From Vicinamibacteria bacterium (GTDB lineage: Bacteria > Acidobacteriota > Vicinamibacteria > Vicinamibacterales > UBA2999): 26,754 bases of DNA. Below the pieces are notes generated by a model that saw only the letters and a list, made by a program, of their open reading frames with translations, did no database searches and was not told where the DNA came from. Position 1 is the stretch's first letter. The number at the start of each line of letters is the position of its first letter. The position numbers were made by a program, and so were the translations under genes. The DNA is taken from the NCBI GenBank assembly GCA_025938035.1, contig JAICQE010000041.1, forward strand, positions 1 through 26,754, in the 5' to 3' direction. Positions 7,621-14,696 of this stretch are shown here, piece by piece.

Positions 7621-8933
7621 AGGTCTCAGTATTCGGTCTCGGGTATGTCGGCAGCGTCTCGGCCGCCGCGTTCGCAGACGAGGGGCACGAGGTGGTCGGC
7701 GTGGATGTCGTCCCCGACAAGGTGGACGCGGTGAACAGCGGACGCAGTCCGATCGTCGAACCGGGCCTCGCCGATCTGCTGGCCCGCGGAGTCGGGTCGG
7801 GCCGCCTGCGGGCGACGACGTCAACAGAGGATGCGGTGCGATCGACGGACCTCTCGCTCATCTGCGTCGGCACGCCGAGCCGCAAGAACGGCAGCCTCGA
7901 CCTGACGTACCTGACGCGCGTCTGCAGCGAGATCGGCGAGGTGCTGCACGACAAGTCCGAATATCACGTCGTCGTCGTCCGGAGCACCGTGCTGCCGGGC
8001 ACGACGCACGGCACTGTCATCCCCGCGCTGGAGGCCGCATCCGGAAAGAAATACGGCGAGGGCTTCGGCGTGTCGGTGAATCCGGAGTTCCTGCGCGAGG
8101 GCACGGCGATACGCGACTTCGCGCATCCCCCGCTGACGCTCGTCGGGCACAACCACGCGGCGGACGCGATGCCGACGAAAGCGCTGTATCAGAACATCGA
8201 CGCGCCGCTTTTCAGCGCCAGCATCCGCGTCGCCGAGATGATCAAGTACACGAGCAACACCTGGCACGCGGTCAAGGTGGTGTTCGCGAACGAGATTGGC
8301 AACCTGTGCAAGCGCCTCAACGTGGACAGCCATGAAGTGATGGACATCTTCTGCCAGGACGACAAGCTGAACCTGTCGTCCTACTACCTGAAGCCGGGGT
8401 TCGCGTTCGGCGGCTCGTGTCTGCCCAAGGACGTGCGCGCGCTGCAGTACCGCGCCAAGGAGATGGATCTGGAGATGCCGCTCATCGCGTCGGTGTTGTC
8501 GAGCAACCGCCTCCAGATCCAGCACGCCATCGACCGCATCGTGGAGACCGGCCGGAAGAAGGTCGGCCTGCTCGGCTTCAGCTTCAAGGCCGACACCGAC
8601 GATCTGCGGGAATCGCCGATGGTGATCCTCGCCGAAGCGCTGCTCGGGAAGGGCTTCGAGCTCTGCATCTACGATCGGAACGTATCGATCGCCCGCCTCG
8701 TCGGCGCGAACAAGCAGTACATCAACGAGCAGATTCCGCACCTGTCGCGGCACCTCTGCGAGTCGATCGACCAGGTCATCGAACAGTCGGAAGTGATCGT
8801 CGTCGGGAACCCGTCGGCGGAGTTCTCGGATGCCGTGACGCGATGCCGGCCCGATCAGATCGTCGTGGATCTCGTGCGCCTTCCGCTTGACTTCAGCAGA
8901 GTGAACGCACAGTACGACGGCATCTGCTGGTAG
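7617..8933 (+). CDS. Nucleotide-sugar 6-dehydrogenase, GDP-mannose dehydrogenase (AlgD)-like
   Basis: A 438-residue protein starting MKVSVFGLGYVGSVSAA, the NAD-binding glycine motif of the UDP-glucose/GDP-mannose dehydrogenase family. The catalytic loop FAFGGSCLPKDVRAL places the nucleophilic cysteine at residue 268, the position known for AlgD. The CQDDKLNLSSYYLKPG stretch also resembles AlgD more than UDP-glucose dehydrogenase. The family oxidises the sugar C6 alcohol to the acid in two NAD-dependent steps, giving a uronate donor. That fits the neighbouring glycosyltransferase and a uronate-cleaving lyase-like protein. The ATG lies in an ATGA overlap with asnB. UDP-glucose or another sugar cannot be excluded as the substrate. 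Confidence 0.9.
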   Translation: MKVSVFGLGYVGSVSAAAFADEGHEVVGVDVVPDKVDAVNSGRSPIVEPGLADLLARGVGSGRLRATTSTEDAVRSTDLSLICVGTPSRKNGSLDLTYLTRVCSEIGEVLHDKSEYHVVVVRSTVLPGTTHGTVIPALEAASGKKYGEGFGVSVNPEFLREGTAIRDFAHPPLTLVGHNHAADAMPTKALYQNIDAPLFSASIRVAEMIKYTSNTWHAVKVVFANEIGNLCKRLNVDSHEVMDIFCQDDKLNLSSYYLKPGFAFGGSCLPKDVRALQYRAKEMDLEMPLIASVLSSNRLQIQHAIDRIVETGRKKVGLLGFSFKADTDDLRESPMVILAEALLGKGFELCIYDRNVSIARLVGANKQYINEQIPHLSRHLCESIDQVIEQSEVIVVGNPSAEFSDAVTRCRPDQIVVDLVRLPLDFSRVNAQYDGICW

Positions 8934-8953
8934 TTGGCGACCTGAGCCCACAC

Positions 8954-9021
8954 GCCACGGAGGCACGAAGACACGGAGCACAGGACATTCGATTTCCTCC
9001 GTGCCTCCGCGGCTCCGTGGC
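8954..9021. repeat. Intergenic inverted repeat (CCACGGAG family) between convergent genes
   Basis: The 25-nt arms at 8954-8978 and 8997-9021 match at 21 of 25 positions. The sequence is closely related to the repeat inside the heparinase gene (3936-4000). It fills the gap between the converging stop codons of the dehydrogenase and the SpoIID-like gene. It could fold in both transcripts and act as a bidirectional terminator, although it has no U-tract. Confidence 0.8.
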
Positions 9022-9034
9022 CGTCGGCGGTGCG

Positions 9035-10018
9035 CTACGGCATGAGCTCGCTGATCTTGAGGCCTGGATAGTAGGCGTTCAGGATGTCGGCTACCGACTC
9101 TCCGCGGCGCGCGCGGCGGCCGGCGCCGATGACGCACATGCCGACGCCGTGACCGTATCCCCGGCCGGTGAATTGGAGCAGGTCGTCCCTCTTCCTCACC
9201 GAGAACGCCGTGCTGCGCAGCACGGTCGTCCCAATCGCCGCGCGGAACTGATACGAGCCGATCCGCTCCGGCTGCATTCCCGACAGCTTGAGCACGGCGA
9301 CGCGATCGGACTTCGTGCGTCCCTTGACTTCCACGTTCTTCAGCGTGCCCGAAAACCCATTTCGCTCCAGGTGCGCCTGCAGTTCGGCGAGCGACATCTC
9401 GAGCGTCCATGGCATGTCCTCGTCGTGAACGTCGTCCTTCCGGGCGCGAAGGTACGGATGCGAGGTGCCGGGCCAGACCGCTTCAGCCACCTCCGACCGG
9501 CCGCCGCAGGACGCGGAGTAGAAGATCTCTGCCGGTGCTCCTCTGTAGGTCAGGATCTGGCCCGCGGTTGCGAGAGCGGCGCTCCGTGCGCTGTCGCGGG
9601 CGGCGGCCCGCGGCACCTGGCAGTGAACCGCGTCGCAGAGGTCGAATCCCTCCCGCGCGTGACGGCCGGTGTTGAAGAGGGTGTAGGTACGAATCGCGAT
9701 GGCGAGCGCCTGTTGCGTGGCCTCAGGCGCGTTCGGTTCCCCCTCGCCCGACAGCACGCGGGCGACGTAGACCTCCAGCGGAACCTGTTCGACGCGGCCG
9801 CCGCCCGCCGCGCCAAGGGCGACGGTGCGCGTACTGAGCGCCGCGAGATCCGCGTCGCTGACCGGACTCTGAATCCGGCTGACGCCGGACTCCACAGTCT
9901 GCGCCGAACGACCGGTCATCGAGCCAGTCATCGACACGGCAGCGGCAATGGCCACCGCCGCCAGCAATCCTCGCAGACGTCCTATAACCAGCGTTTGCAC
10001 CCGGGACGGCAATGGCAT
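9035..10018 (-). CDS. SpoIID/LytB-domain secreted protein
   Basis: A 327-residue protein starting MPLPSRVQT with an uncleaved-looking basic end and a hydrophobic signal segment (RGLLAAVAIAAAVSM), so it is exported. The SpoIID domain follows. VLSGEGEPNAPEATQQAL contains the likely catalytic glutamate (Glu92 or Glu94), and AIAIRTYT, FYSASCGGRSE and GYGHGVGMC are conserved. The C-terminal ILNAYYPGLKI is typical of the domain end. In Bacillus, SpoIID is a lytic transglycosylase that cleaves peptidoglycan strands without stem peptides. Non-sporulating bacteria carry homologues of unclear role. The start overlaps the 3' end of the SET gene by 37 nt, so the pair is probably co-transcribed. Upstream starts would lie deep in the SET gene and lack family sequence. 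Confidence 0.88.
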   Translation of the reverse strand: MPLPSRVQTLVIGRLRGLLAAVAIAAAVSMTGSMTGRSAQTVESGVSRIQSPVSDADLAALSTRTVALGAAGGGRVEQVPLEVYVARVLSGEGEPNAPEATQQALAIAIRTYTLFNTGRHAREGFDLCDAVHCQVPRAAARDSARSAALATAGQILTYRGAPAEIFYSASCGGRSEVAEAVWPGTSHPYLRARKDDVHDEDMPWTLEMSLAELQAHLERNGFSGTLKNVEVKGRTKSDRVAVLKLSGMQPERIGSYQFRAAIGTTVLRSTAFSVRKRDDLLQFTGRGYGHGVGMCVIGAGRRARRGESVADILNAYYPGLKISELMP

Positions 10019-10398
10019 TTGATCACCTGCTCCCCGTCGGTGTGATAGTCGTAGGTCAGTTCCTCGCCCGGCTTGATGTTGCGCCCGGCGCGAATCCAGA
10101 TCGTCTTGCCCACGATCTCGCTGTAGCAGTTCGGCTTGCATCCGTGATTGATGAACCGGCCGATGTTGCCGCCGACCATCGCATCGCGCACCCACCGTCG
10201 ATTGACGGTGAAGCACCAGATCTCCCCGCGTTTGAGATAGCGCCCCTCGCGCTTGAGGCTCTCCTTGTGATCGATGAGCTCGCCTTCGTAGGTGACGATG
10301 CGCTTGTTCTTGTTGATTGGTTCGAGTGCGAAAACGCCCCAGCCATGGAGCTTGGACCGTCGTCGAATGATACGGGGTAAACCCGGACCCTTGGGCAT
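9982..10398 (-). CDS. Small SET-domain protein (putative lysine methyltransferase)
   Basis: A compact 138-residue protein that is almost entirely a SET domain. It has HGWGVFA (residues 18-24, AdoMet binding), GRFINHGCKPNC (80-91) and GEELTYDY (111-118, catalytic tyrosine region). A post-SET-like CHCRPGC follows (Cys128, 130, 134), which with Cys87 could bind zinc. These are close to eukaryotic histone methyltransferase signatures. The bacterial target is unknown. The start at 10398 is chosen because the family sequence begins at once and a TATTCT -10-like hexamer (10407-10412) lies 8 nt upstream. A longer start would overlap the divergent radical SAM gene. It overlaps the downstream SpoIID-like gene by 37 nt. 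Confidence 0.86.
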   Translation of the reverse strand: MPKGPGLPRIIRRRSKLHGWGVFALEPINKNKRIVTYEGELIDHKESLKREGRYLKRGEIWCFTVNRRWVRDAMVGGNIGRFINHGCKPNCYSEIVGKTIWIRAGRNIKPGEELTYDYHTDGEQVIKCHCRPGCKRWL

Positions 10399-10406
10399 GA
10401 GCACAC

Positions 10407-10412
10407 AGAATA
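10407..10412 (-). promoter_or_regulatory. -10-like hexamer for the SET gene
   Basis: TATTCT on the minus strand, 8 nt before the ATG, with no Shine-Dalgarno between. This fits a nearly leaderless transcript. No well-spaced -35 is evident. Confidence 0.4.
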
Positions 10413-10445
10413 GCGCAGCGCCCGTCAAACATCTGAGCGTGCAGC

Positions 10446-10451
10446 TACAAT
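10446..10451 (+). promoter_or_regulatory. -10-like hexamer for the radical SAM gene
   Basis: TACAAT lies 9 nt before the ATG at 10461 in the 62-bp divergent gap with the SET gene. No ribosome binding site lies between, so a leaderless mRNA is plausible. Confidence 0.45.
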
Positions 10452-10460
10452 AAGGCGCTA

Positions 10461-11489
10461 ATGGCACAGACTGGGGTCGGTTCGAAAGAGGTGATCCAGG
10501 CGTGGGGCAAGATCCTCAGCGGCTATCGCCCGAACCTCTCGATCGAAATCACCAAGGAATGCCCGCTTCGATGTCCCGGCTGCTACGCCTACGGCGATGA
10601 GCATCTGGGCGGCGGCGTCACGCTGCGCGGCCTGGCCGACTACAAGGGCGACGAGCTCGTCACGCGCTTCATGGCGCTCATCGACCGCCACAGGCCGTTG
10701 CACGTCTCGATTGTCGGCGGCGAGCCGCTCGTCAGGTACCGCGAGCTCGGAAGGATCCTCCCGCAGCTGGCCGAGCGCGGGATTCACGCACAGGTCGTGA
10801 CCAGCGCCGTGCGCCCCATTCCGGCGGAATGGGCAGCACTGCGGCGGCTGCAGATCGTCGTCTCGATCGACGGATTGCCCGCCGAACACGATGTGCGTCG
10901 CACGCCGGCCACCTACGAACGCATTCTCAAGCACATTACCGGCCACCAGATCACCGTGCACTGCACCGTGACGCGGCAGCAGGTGCGGCGTGACGGGTAT
11001 CTCGAGGAGTTCCTCGCCTACTGGCAGCAGAACCCGAACACGCGCCTCGTGTGGGTCAGTCTCTACACGCCGCAGATCGGCGAGCTGTCGATGGAGCGCC
11101 TGAGCAAGTCGGATCGCGAGCGGGTCGTTGCCGACCTGCGTCGCCTCCGGCACAAGTTTTCGAAGCTGCAATTGCCCGAAGGGCTCCTCAACGTCTACCA
11201 GAAGCCGCCCGAGTCGCCCGATGAATGCATCTTCGCGCAGACGACCGATTGCCTGTCGTCGGATCTGGAGAAGCGCGTCACGCCGTGTCAGCTCGGGGGA
11301 AATCCCGACTGCAGCAACTGCGGCTGCATCGCATCGGCCGGCCTCGAAGCGATCGGTCGCCATCGCCTCAAGGGGTGGATCCCCGTCGGCAAGATCTTCT
11401 ATGCCTCGGTTCGCGTCGGAAACGCGATCGGGCGGCTGCGAGGCGCGGCCGTTCAGACCACTGAAGCGCCCGTTCAGTCGGCCCCATAG
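10461..11489 (+). CDS. Radical SAM protein with C-terminal cysteine cluster
   Basis: A 342-residue protein. The radical SAM iron-sulfur motif is ECPLRCPGC (Cys34, Cys38, Cys41, pattern C-x3-C-x2-C). VSIVGGEPL follows (the GGE motif that binds AdoMet), and VVSIDGLPAEHD is typical of SPASM-like radical SAM enzymes. The C-terminus has a second cysteine group (VTPCQLGGNPDCSNCGC) that probably holds an auxiliary Fe-S cluster. Such enzymes cleave AdoMet to a 5'-deoxyadenosyl radical that modifies a peptide, sugar or lipid. No precursor peptide gene was found next to it. It lies 69 bp before the coupled Gfo/GMC/VOC trio in the same direction, so a shared pathway is possible but not shown. Confidence 0.88.
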   Translation: MAQTGVGSKEVIQAWGKILSGYRPNLSIEITKECPLRCPGCYAYGDEHLGGGVTLRGLADYKGDELVTRFMALIDRHRPLHVSIVGGEPLVRYRELGRILPQLAERGIHAQVVTSAVRPIPAEWAALRRLQIVVSIDGLPAEHDVRRTPATYERILKHITGHQITVHCTVTRQQVRRDGYLEEFLAYWQQNPNTRLVWVSLYTPQIGELSMERLSKSDRERVVADLRRLRHKFSKLQLPEGLLNVYQKPPESPDECIFAQTTDCLSSDLEKRVTPCQLGGNPDCSNCGCIASAGLEAIGRHRLKGWIPVGKIFYASVRVGNAIGRLRGAAVQTTEAPVQSAP

Positions 11490-11541
11490 CCCACTGGCCC
11501 ACGGCGGCGTGATTGACGGCACGCCTCGCGTCCGGAGCCGA

Positions 11542-11547
11542 TAAAAT
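11542..11547 (+). promoter_or_regulatory. -10-like hexamer for the Gfo/GMC/VOC operon
   Basis: TAAAAT lies 11 nt before the ATG at 11559 in the 69-bp gap. A TTGACG at 11513-11518 is 23 bp away, too far for a standard -35. The trio may have its own promoter separate from the radical SAM gene. Confidence 0.4.
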
Positions 11548-11558
11548 CAACTCGCTCC

Positions 11559-12575
11559 ATGGCATCGGTGACCCCGCCGCTGCGCCTGGTCTTTCTCGGG
11601 TGCGGCTTTATCACGCGCGTACACAGCCGCCATCTGCGGGCGCTCCGCGCTGATGTCACTCCGTATTACGCGAGCCGTGAGCGCGCCAGGGCGGACGATT
11701 ACTGCCGGCGGTACGCCGGCGGGGGCACATACGGTGACTACGAGGCGGCGATCGACGACCCGTCGATCGACGCGGTGGTGATAGCGGTCCCGCCGCGGTT
11801 TCACCTTCAGCTGGCGCTGCGGGCGTTGGCTGCGGGCAAGCATGTGCTGGTGGAGAAACCGGCATTTCTCACGATGGACGACTACGAACGAGTCAGGGCG
11901 GCGCGGGATCGCGCCGGACGGGTGGTACTGGTTGGAGAGAATGACCACTACAAGCCGCTGGCGGTGCGGCTGCGCAGCCTCGTCGCGGACGGCGTGATCG
12001 GCGAGATGGTGTTCGCCCATTTCATGACGCTTGCGCACCGGCTGAAATCGGCGGACGACTGGCGCAACGACGAAACGATGGCGGGCGGCGATGCCTTCTT
12101 CGAGGAAGGGATCCATTGGCTGCACCTTGCCGGCAGCCTCGGTCCGCGGATCGTCGAGATTCAGGGCTACCGCCCGTCCGTGTCGCGAACGGGACCGGAC
12201 ACGCGCGCGAAAAGCATGATGGTGGCGTTCCGCTACGATAACGGCGCGGTCGGATCGCTGTATTACTCGCGCGAGATTCCCTCGCTGCTGCGCGGACTGC
12301 GCGTCTCGAAGCTGCTCGGGCGCGACGGCATCATCAGCTTCGAGTCGAACGGCCTGTTCATCCTCGTGCGCGGCCGCGGCCTGCCGCGCCTCGTCATTCC
12401 CGGATTCCGTGACATTCGCGGCTATCGGGCGATGTATCGCGATTTCGTCCGCTCCATGCGCCGTCGTCAGGCCCCGGAAATGAGCCTCGAACGGGCGATG
12501 GAGGATCACCGCCTGATGGAACAGGCGTACGCGACGGCGGCAAGGCCGGCGGACGCGGCGGTGCCGGCACGATGA
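11559..12575 (+). CDS. Gfo/Idh/MocA family NAD(P)-dependent oxidoreductase
   Basis: A 338-residue protein. The N-terminal Rossmann domain has LVFLGCGFITRVHSRHL (nucleotide binding), AVVIAVPPRFH and the family's VEKPAF motif (Glu99-Lys100-Pro101). The C-terminal alpha/beta substrate domain contains GGDAFFEEGIHWLHL, where His186 is in the place of the usual catalytic or substrate-contacting histidine. The family oxidises or reduces sugars, inositols and related polyols. The last codons overlap the GMC oxidoreductase start (ATGA), so the two are co-translated. Substrate unknown; a sugar-type alcohol is the natural guess. Confidence 0.9.
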   Translation: MASVTPPLRLVFLGCGFITRVHSRHLRALRADVTPYYASRERARADDYCRRYAGGGTYGDYEAAIDDPSIDAVVIAVPPRFHLQLALRALAAGKHVLVEKPAFLTMDDYERVRAARDRAGRVVLVGENDHYKPLAVRLRSLVADGVIGEMVFAHFMTLAHRLKSADDWRNDETMAGGDAFFEEGIHWLHLAGSLGPRIVEIQGYRPSVSRTGPDTRAKSMMVAFRYDNGAVGSLYYSREIPSLLRGLRVSKLLGRDGIISFESNGLFILVRGRGLPRLVIPGFRDIRGYRAMYRDFVRSMRRRQAPEMSLERAMEDHRLMEQAYATAARPADAAVPAR

Positions 12576-14110
12576 TGCGCCACGAGCGTTACGACGTCGT
12601 CGTCATCGGCAGCGGCGCCGGCGGAGGCACGCTGGCGTACGCGCTGTCGAATACCCCGGCGCGGGTCCTGATCGTCGAGCGCGGCGACTTCATCCCGCAG
12701 GAAGACGAAAACTGGGACCCGGAAGCAGTCTGGAAGCAGCTGCGGTACCAGACACGAGAGGTCTGGCTTGACGCCAGCGGGCGTGAATTCCCGCCATACA
12801 GCCATTACAACGTCGGCGGGAACAGCAAGTTCTGGGGCAGCGTGCTCTACCGGCTGCGCCGCGAGGACTTCCAGGATCTCCAGCACCTCGACGGGCTTTC
12901 GCCGGCATGGCCAATCGACTACGACACGCTGGAGCCGTACTACGATCGCGCCGAGCGGCTCTACCAGGTGCACGGGGAGGCGGGTGTCGATCCCACCGAC
13001 CCGCGTCGGGGACCGTACCCCTACCCGCCCGTGCCACATTCGGCGGCCATGGGTGCCATCGTCGAGCAGCTCCGTGCGCTTGGCCTGCACCCGTCGCCGC
13101 TGCCGCTCGGGCTGCTCGACGGATGCCTGCTGTGCAATACGTGCAACTCGTTCGCGTGCAAGGTCCACGCGAAGAGCGAAGCGGACGTGTGCTGCGTCCG
13201 GCCCGCCATGCAGAAGCCTACGGTCACACTGTGGACCAACGCCACCGCGACGCGGCTGCTGACGAATCAATCGGGTGATCGCGTCGAGGCCGCGGAAATC
13301 GCCCGCCACGGCGAGACGATTCGCGTCGAAGCCCCTGTGTTCGTGGTCGCATGCGGGGCGGTCAATTCAGCCGTGCTCTTCCTGCAGTCGGCGAATGCCG
13401 CCCACCCGAACGGATTGGCCAACTCATCCGGCCTGGTTGGCCGCCGCTACATGGCGCATCTCGCGACGATGATGCAGGGATTTCACCCGTTCCGGGTCAA
13501 CGACACCGTCTTCCAGAAGACGGTCGCGATCAACGACTACTACCTGCGCGGTCCGGATTGCGACTACCCGCTCGGCCAGATCCAGTCGCAGGGCCGCACG
13601 CACGCCGTCATGGCGCAGACCGTCGTTCCCTGGATTCCGCTCTGGGCGTACGACTCGTGGGTGTCGCGCGGCGTGGACTGGCTGGTGATGTCGGAGGATC
13701 TGCCCGACCCGGACAACCGGGTCGCGGTCGAGAAGGACGGCCGCATCCGCCTGCACTATCGGCCGAACAACCTGCGCGCGCACAACCAGCTGGTCAAGGA
13801 GATGGCACGCCTCCTTCGCAGTCTTGGTTTCTGGGCCACCGTCAAGCACTCGCACGGAGCCCGGAACACGACTCATCAGTGCGGCACGATGGTGTTCGGC
13901 ACGGACCCGCGCACGTCGGTGCTGGACCCGTACTGCCGTACACACGACGTGGGCAATCTGTTCGTGGTCGACGCGTCATTCTTCCCATCCTCTGCCGCCG
14001 TCAACCCGGCGCTCACGATCGCCGCTCAGGCGCTGCGCGTCGCCGATCACATCGCGGAATGCGATCTTCGCGTATCCCTGGGCGAGCAGGTCGAAGCGAT
14101 GAACCGATGA
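12572..14110 (+). CDS. GMC family FAD-dependent oxidoreductase
   Basis: A 512-residue protein. The N-terminal FAD motif is YDVVVIGSGAGGGTLAYAL, followed by NVGGNSKFWGSVLYR. The C-terminal GMC signature is HQCGTMVFGTDP, NLFVVDASFFPSSAAVNPALT and a closing alanine-rich helix. The His in HQCGT and the Asn in NPALT are the expected catalytic pair region. A cysteine-rich loop (CLLCNTCNSFACKVH) in the middle is a subgroup feature and might be structural. The family oxidises alcohols, including sugar hydroxyls, passing electrons to oxygen or a carrier. There is no Tat or Sec signal, so it should be cytoplasmic, as is its coupled Gfo partner. ATGA junctions on both sides show tight co-translation. 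Confidence 0.92.
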   Translation: MMRHERYDVVVIGSGAGGGTLAYALSNTPARVLIVERGDFIPQEDENWDPEAVWKQLRYQTREVWLDASGREFPPYSHYNVGGNSKFWGSVLYRLRREDFQDLQHLDGLSPAWPIDYDTLEPYYDRAERLYQVHGEAGVDPTDPRRGPYPYPPVPHSAAMGAIVEQLRALGLHPSPLPLGLLDGCLLCNTCNSFACKVHAKSEADVCCVRPAMQKPTVTLWTNATATRLLTNQSGDRVEAAEIARHGETIRVEAPVFVVACGAVNSAVLFLQSANAAHPNGLANSSGLVGRRYMAHLATMMQGFHPFRVNDTVFQKTVAINDYYLRGPDCDYPLGQIQSQGRTHAVMAQTVVPWIPLWAYDSWVSRGVDWLVMSEDLPDPDNRVAVEKDGRIRLHYRPNNLRAHNQLVKEMARLLRSLGFWATVKHSHGARNTTHQCGTMVFGTDPRTSVLDPYCRTHDVGNLFVVDASFFPSSAAVNPALTIAAQALRVADHIAECDLRVSLGEQVEAMNR

Positions 14111-14628
14111 AAGTCCGATCATTCAGCCACACCGGCATCACCGTGTCCGATTTCGGCAAGGCGGTAAGGTTCTATTGGGAGGTCTTCGGGTGCCCGCTCG
14201 TCGGCGTGGCGGATACGCCGCCGGAACGCGTACGCAGCTTCTTTGGCGTCGCCGGCGAACAGGTCGCCTGCAAGATCGGCTGGATTCGCGTGCCGGGTGG
14301 AGCGGTGCTGGAGATCTTCGAGTTCCAGCCGCAGCTGCCGCCGCGTGCGGTTCCATGGAATGGAGTCGGCCTGACCCACATCTCGTTCAACGTGCGAAAC
14401 CTGCCGAAGTGGCACGACTACCTGACGCGGAAAGGCGTCGAGTGCGTGTCGCGCCCGGAACGATCACCGCGCGGACATTCGTTCTTTTTTGCGAAAGACT
14501 TCGACGGCAACCTGATCGAGCTGATGGACCTCGGCTACATGTATCACGTGCTCAACTGGCTGGGCCCGCTGGGCGGCTGGATCTTCAGACGTGGGATGTA
14601 CCGGGAGTATTACCAAACGCCGTCGTAG
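14107..14628 (+). CDS. VOC superfamily protein (glyoxalase/dioxygenase fold)
   Basis: A 173-residue protein with two beta-alpha-beta-beta-beta modules. The first starts FSHTGITVSDFGKAVRFYW and the second LTHISFNVRNL, ending in FDGNLIELMD. The His of HTGITV, the His of HISFNV and the Glu of LIELMD are the usual metal ligands. Members include glyoxalases, epimerases and extradiol-type dioxygenases; the exact reaction is not readable. The start overlaps the GMC gene (ATGA), making it the third gene of the coupled set. Its stop codon (14626-14628) falls inside the first unit of a tandem repeat, so the very C-terminus (QTPS) may have been altered by repeat insertion. Confidence 0.88.
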   Translation: MKVRSFSHTGITVSDFGKAVRFYWEVFGCPLVGVADTPPERVRSFFGVAGEQVACKIGWIRVPGGAVLEIFEFQPQLPPRAVPWNGVGLTHISFNVRNLPKWHDYLTRKGVECVSRPERSPRGHSFFFAKDFDGNLIELMDLGYMYHVLNWLGPLGGWIFRRGMYREYYQTPS

Positions 14629-14692
14629 TGTCCGCTTACAGACGTCGTAGTATCCGCCTTACAGACGTCGTAGTGTCCGCCTTCAGGCGGAC
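14621..14692. repeat. Three tandem CGTCGTAGTGTCCGC units ending in a hairpin
   Basis: Units start at 14621, 14643 and 14666 (CGTCGTAGTGTCCGCTTACA, then CGTCGTAGTATCCGCC, then CGTCGTAGTGTCCGCC), about 22-23 nt apart. The last unit continues into a perfect hairpin GTCCGCC-TTCA-GGCGGAC (14675-14692). The array spans the VOC stop codon and ends 4 nt before the stop of the convergent PLD gene. A related copy on the opposite strand lies at 22753-22783. It could terminate both converging transcripts. Confidence 0.85.
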
Positions 14693-14696
14693 CCGG

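Noticed and set aside
7821..9410. Long minus-strand open frame antisense to the nucleotide-sugar dehydrogenase
   Set aside because: It has no recognisable motif and runs through the convergent gap and repeat. The plus-strand gene has a complete catalytic motif set.
9017..10045. A 342-residue plus-strand frame over the SpoIID-like gene
   Set aside because: No family sequence. The minus strand encodes the full SpoIID motif series with a signal peptide.
10312..10330. GGTTCGA sequence resembling a tRNA T-loop
   Set aside because: No acceptor, anticodon or D-arm pairing around it, and it lies within the SET coding sequence.
14621..14692. Short CRISPR-like array (three repeats)
   Set aside because: The repeats are contiguous with no unique spacers and end in a hairpin, and a single related copy occurs elsewhere. 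This is a tandem/dispersed repeat.
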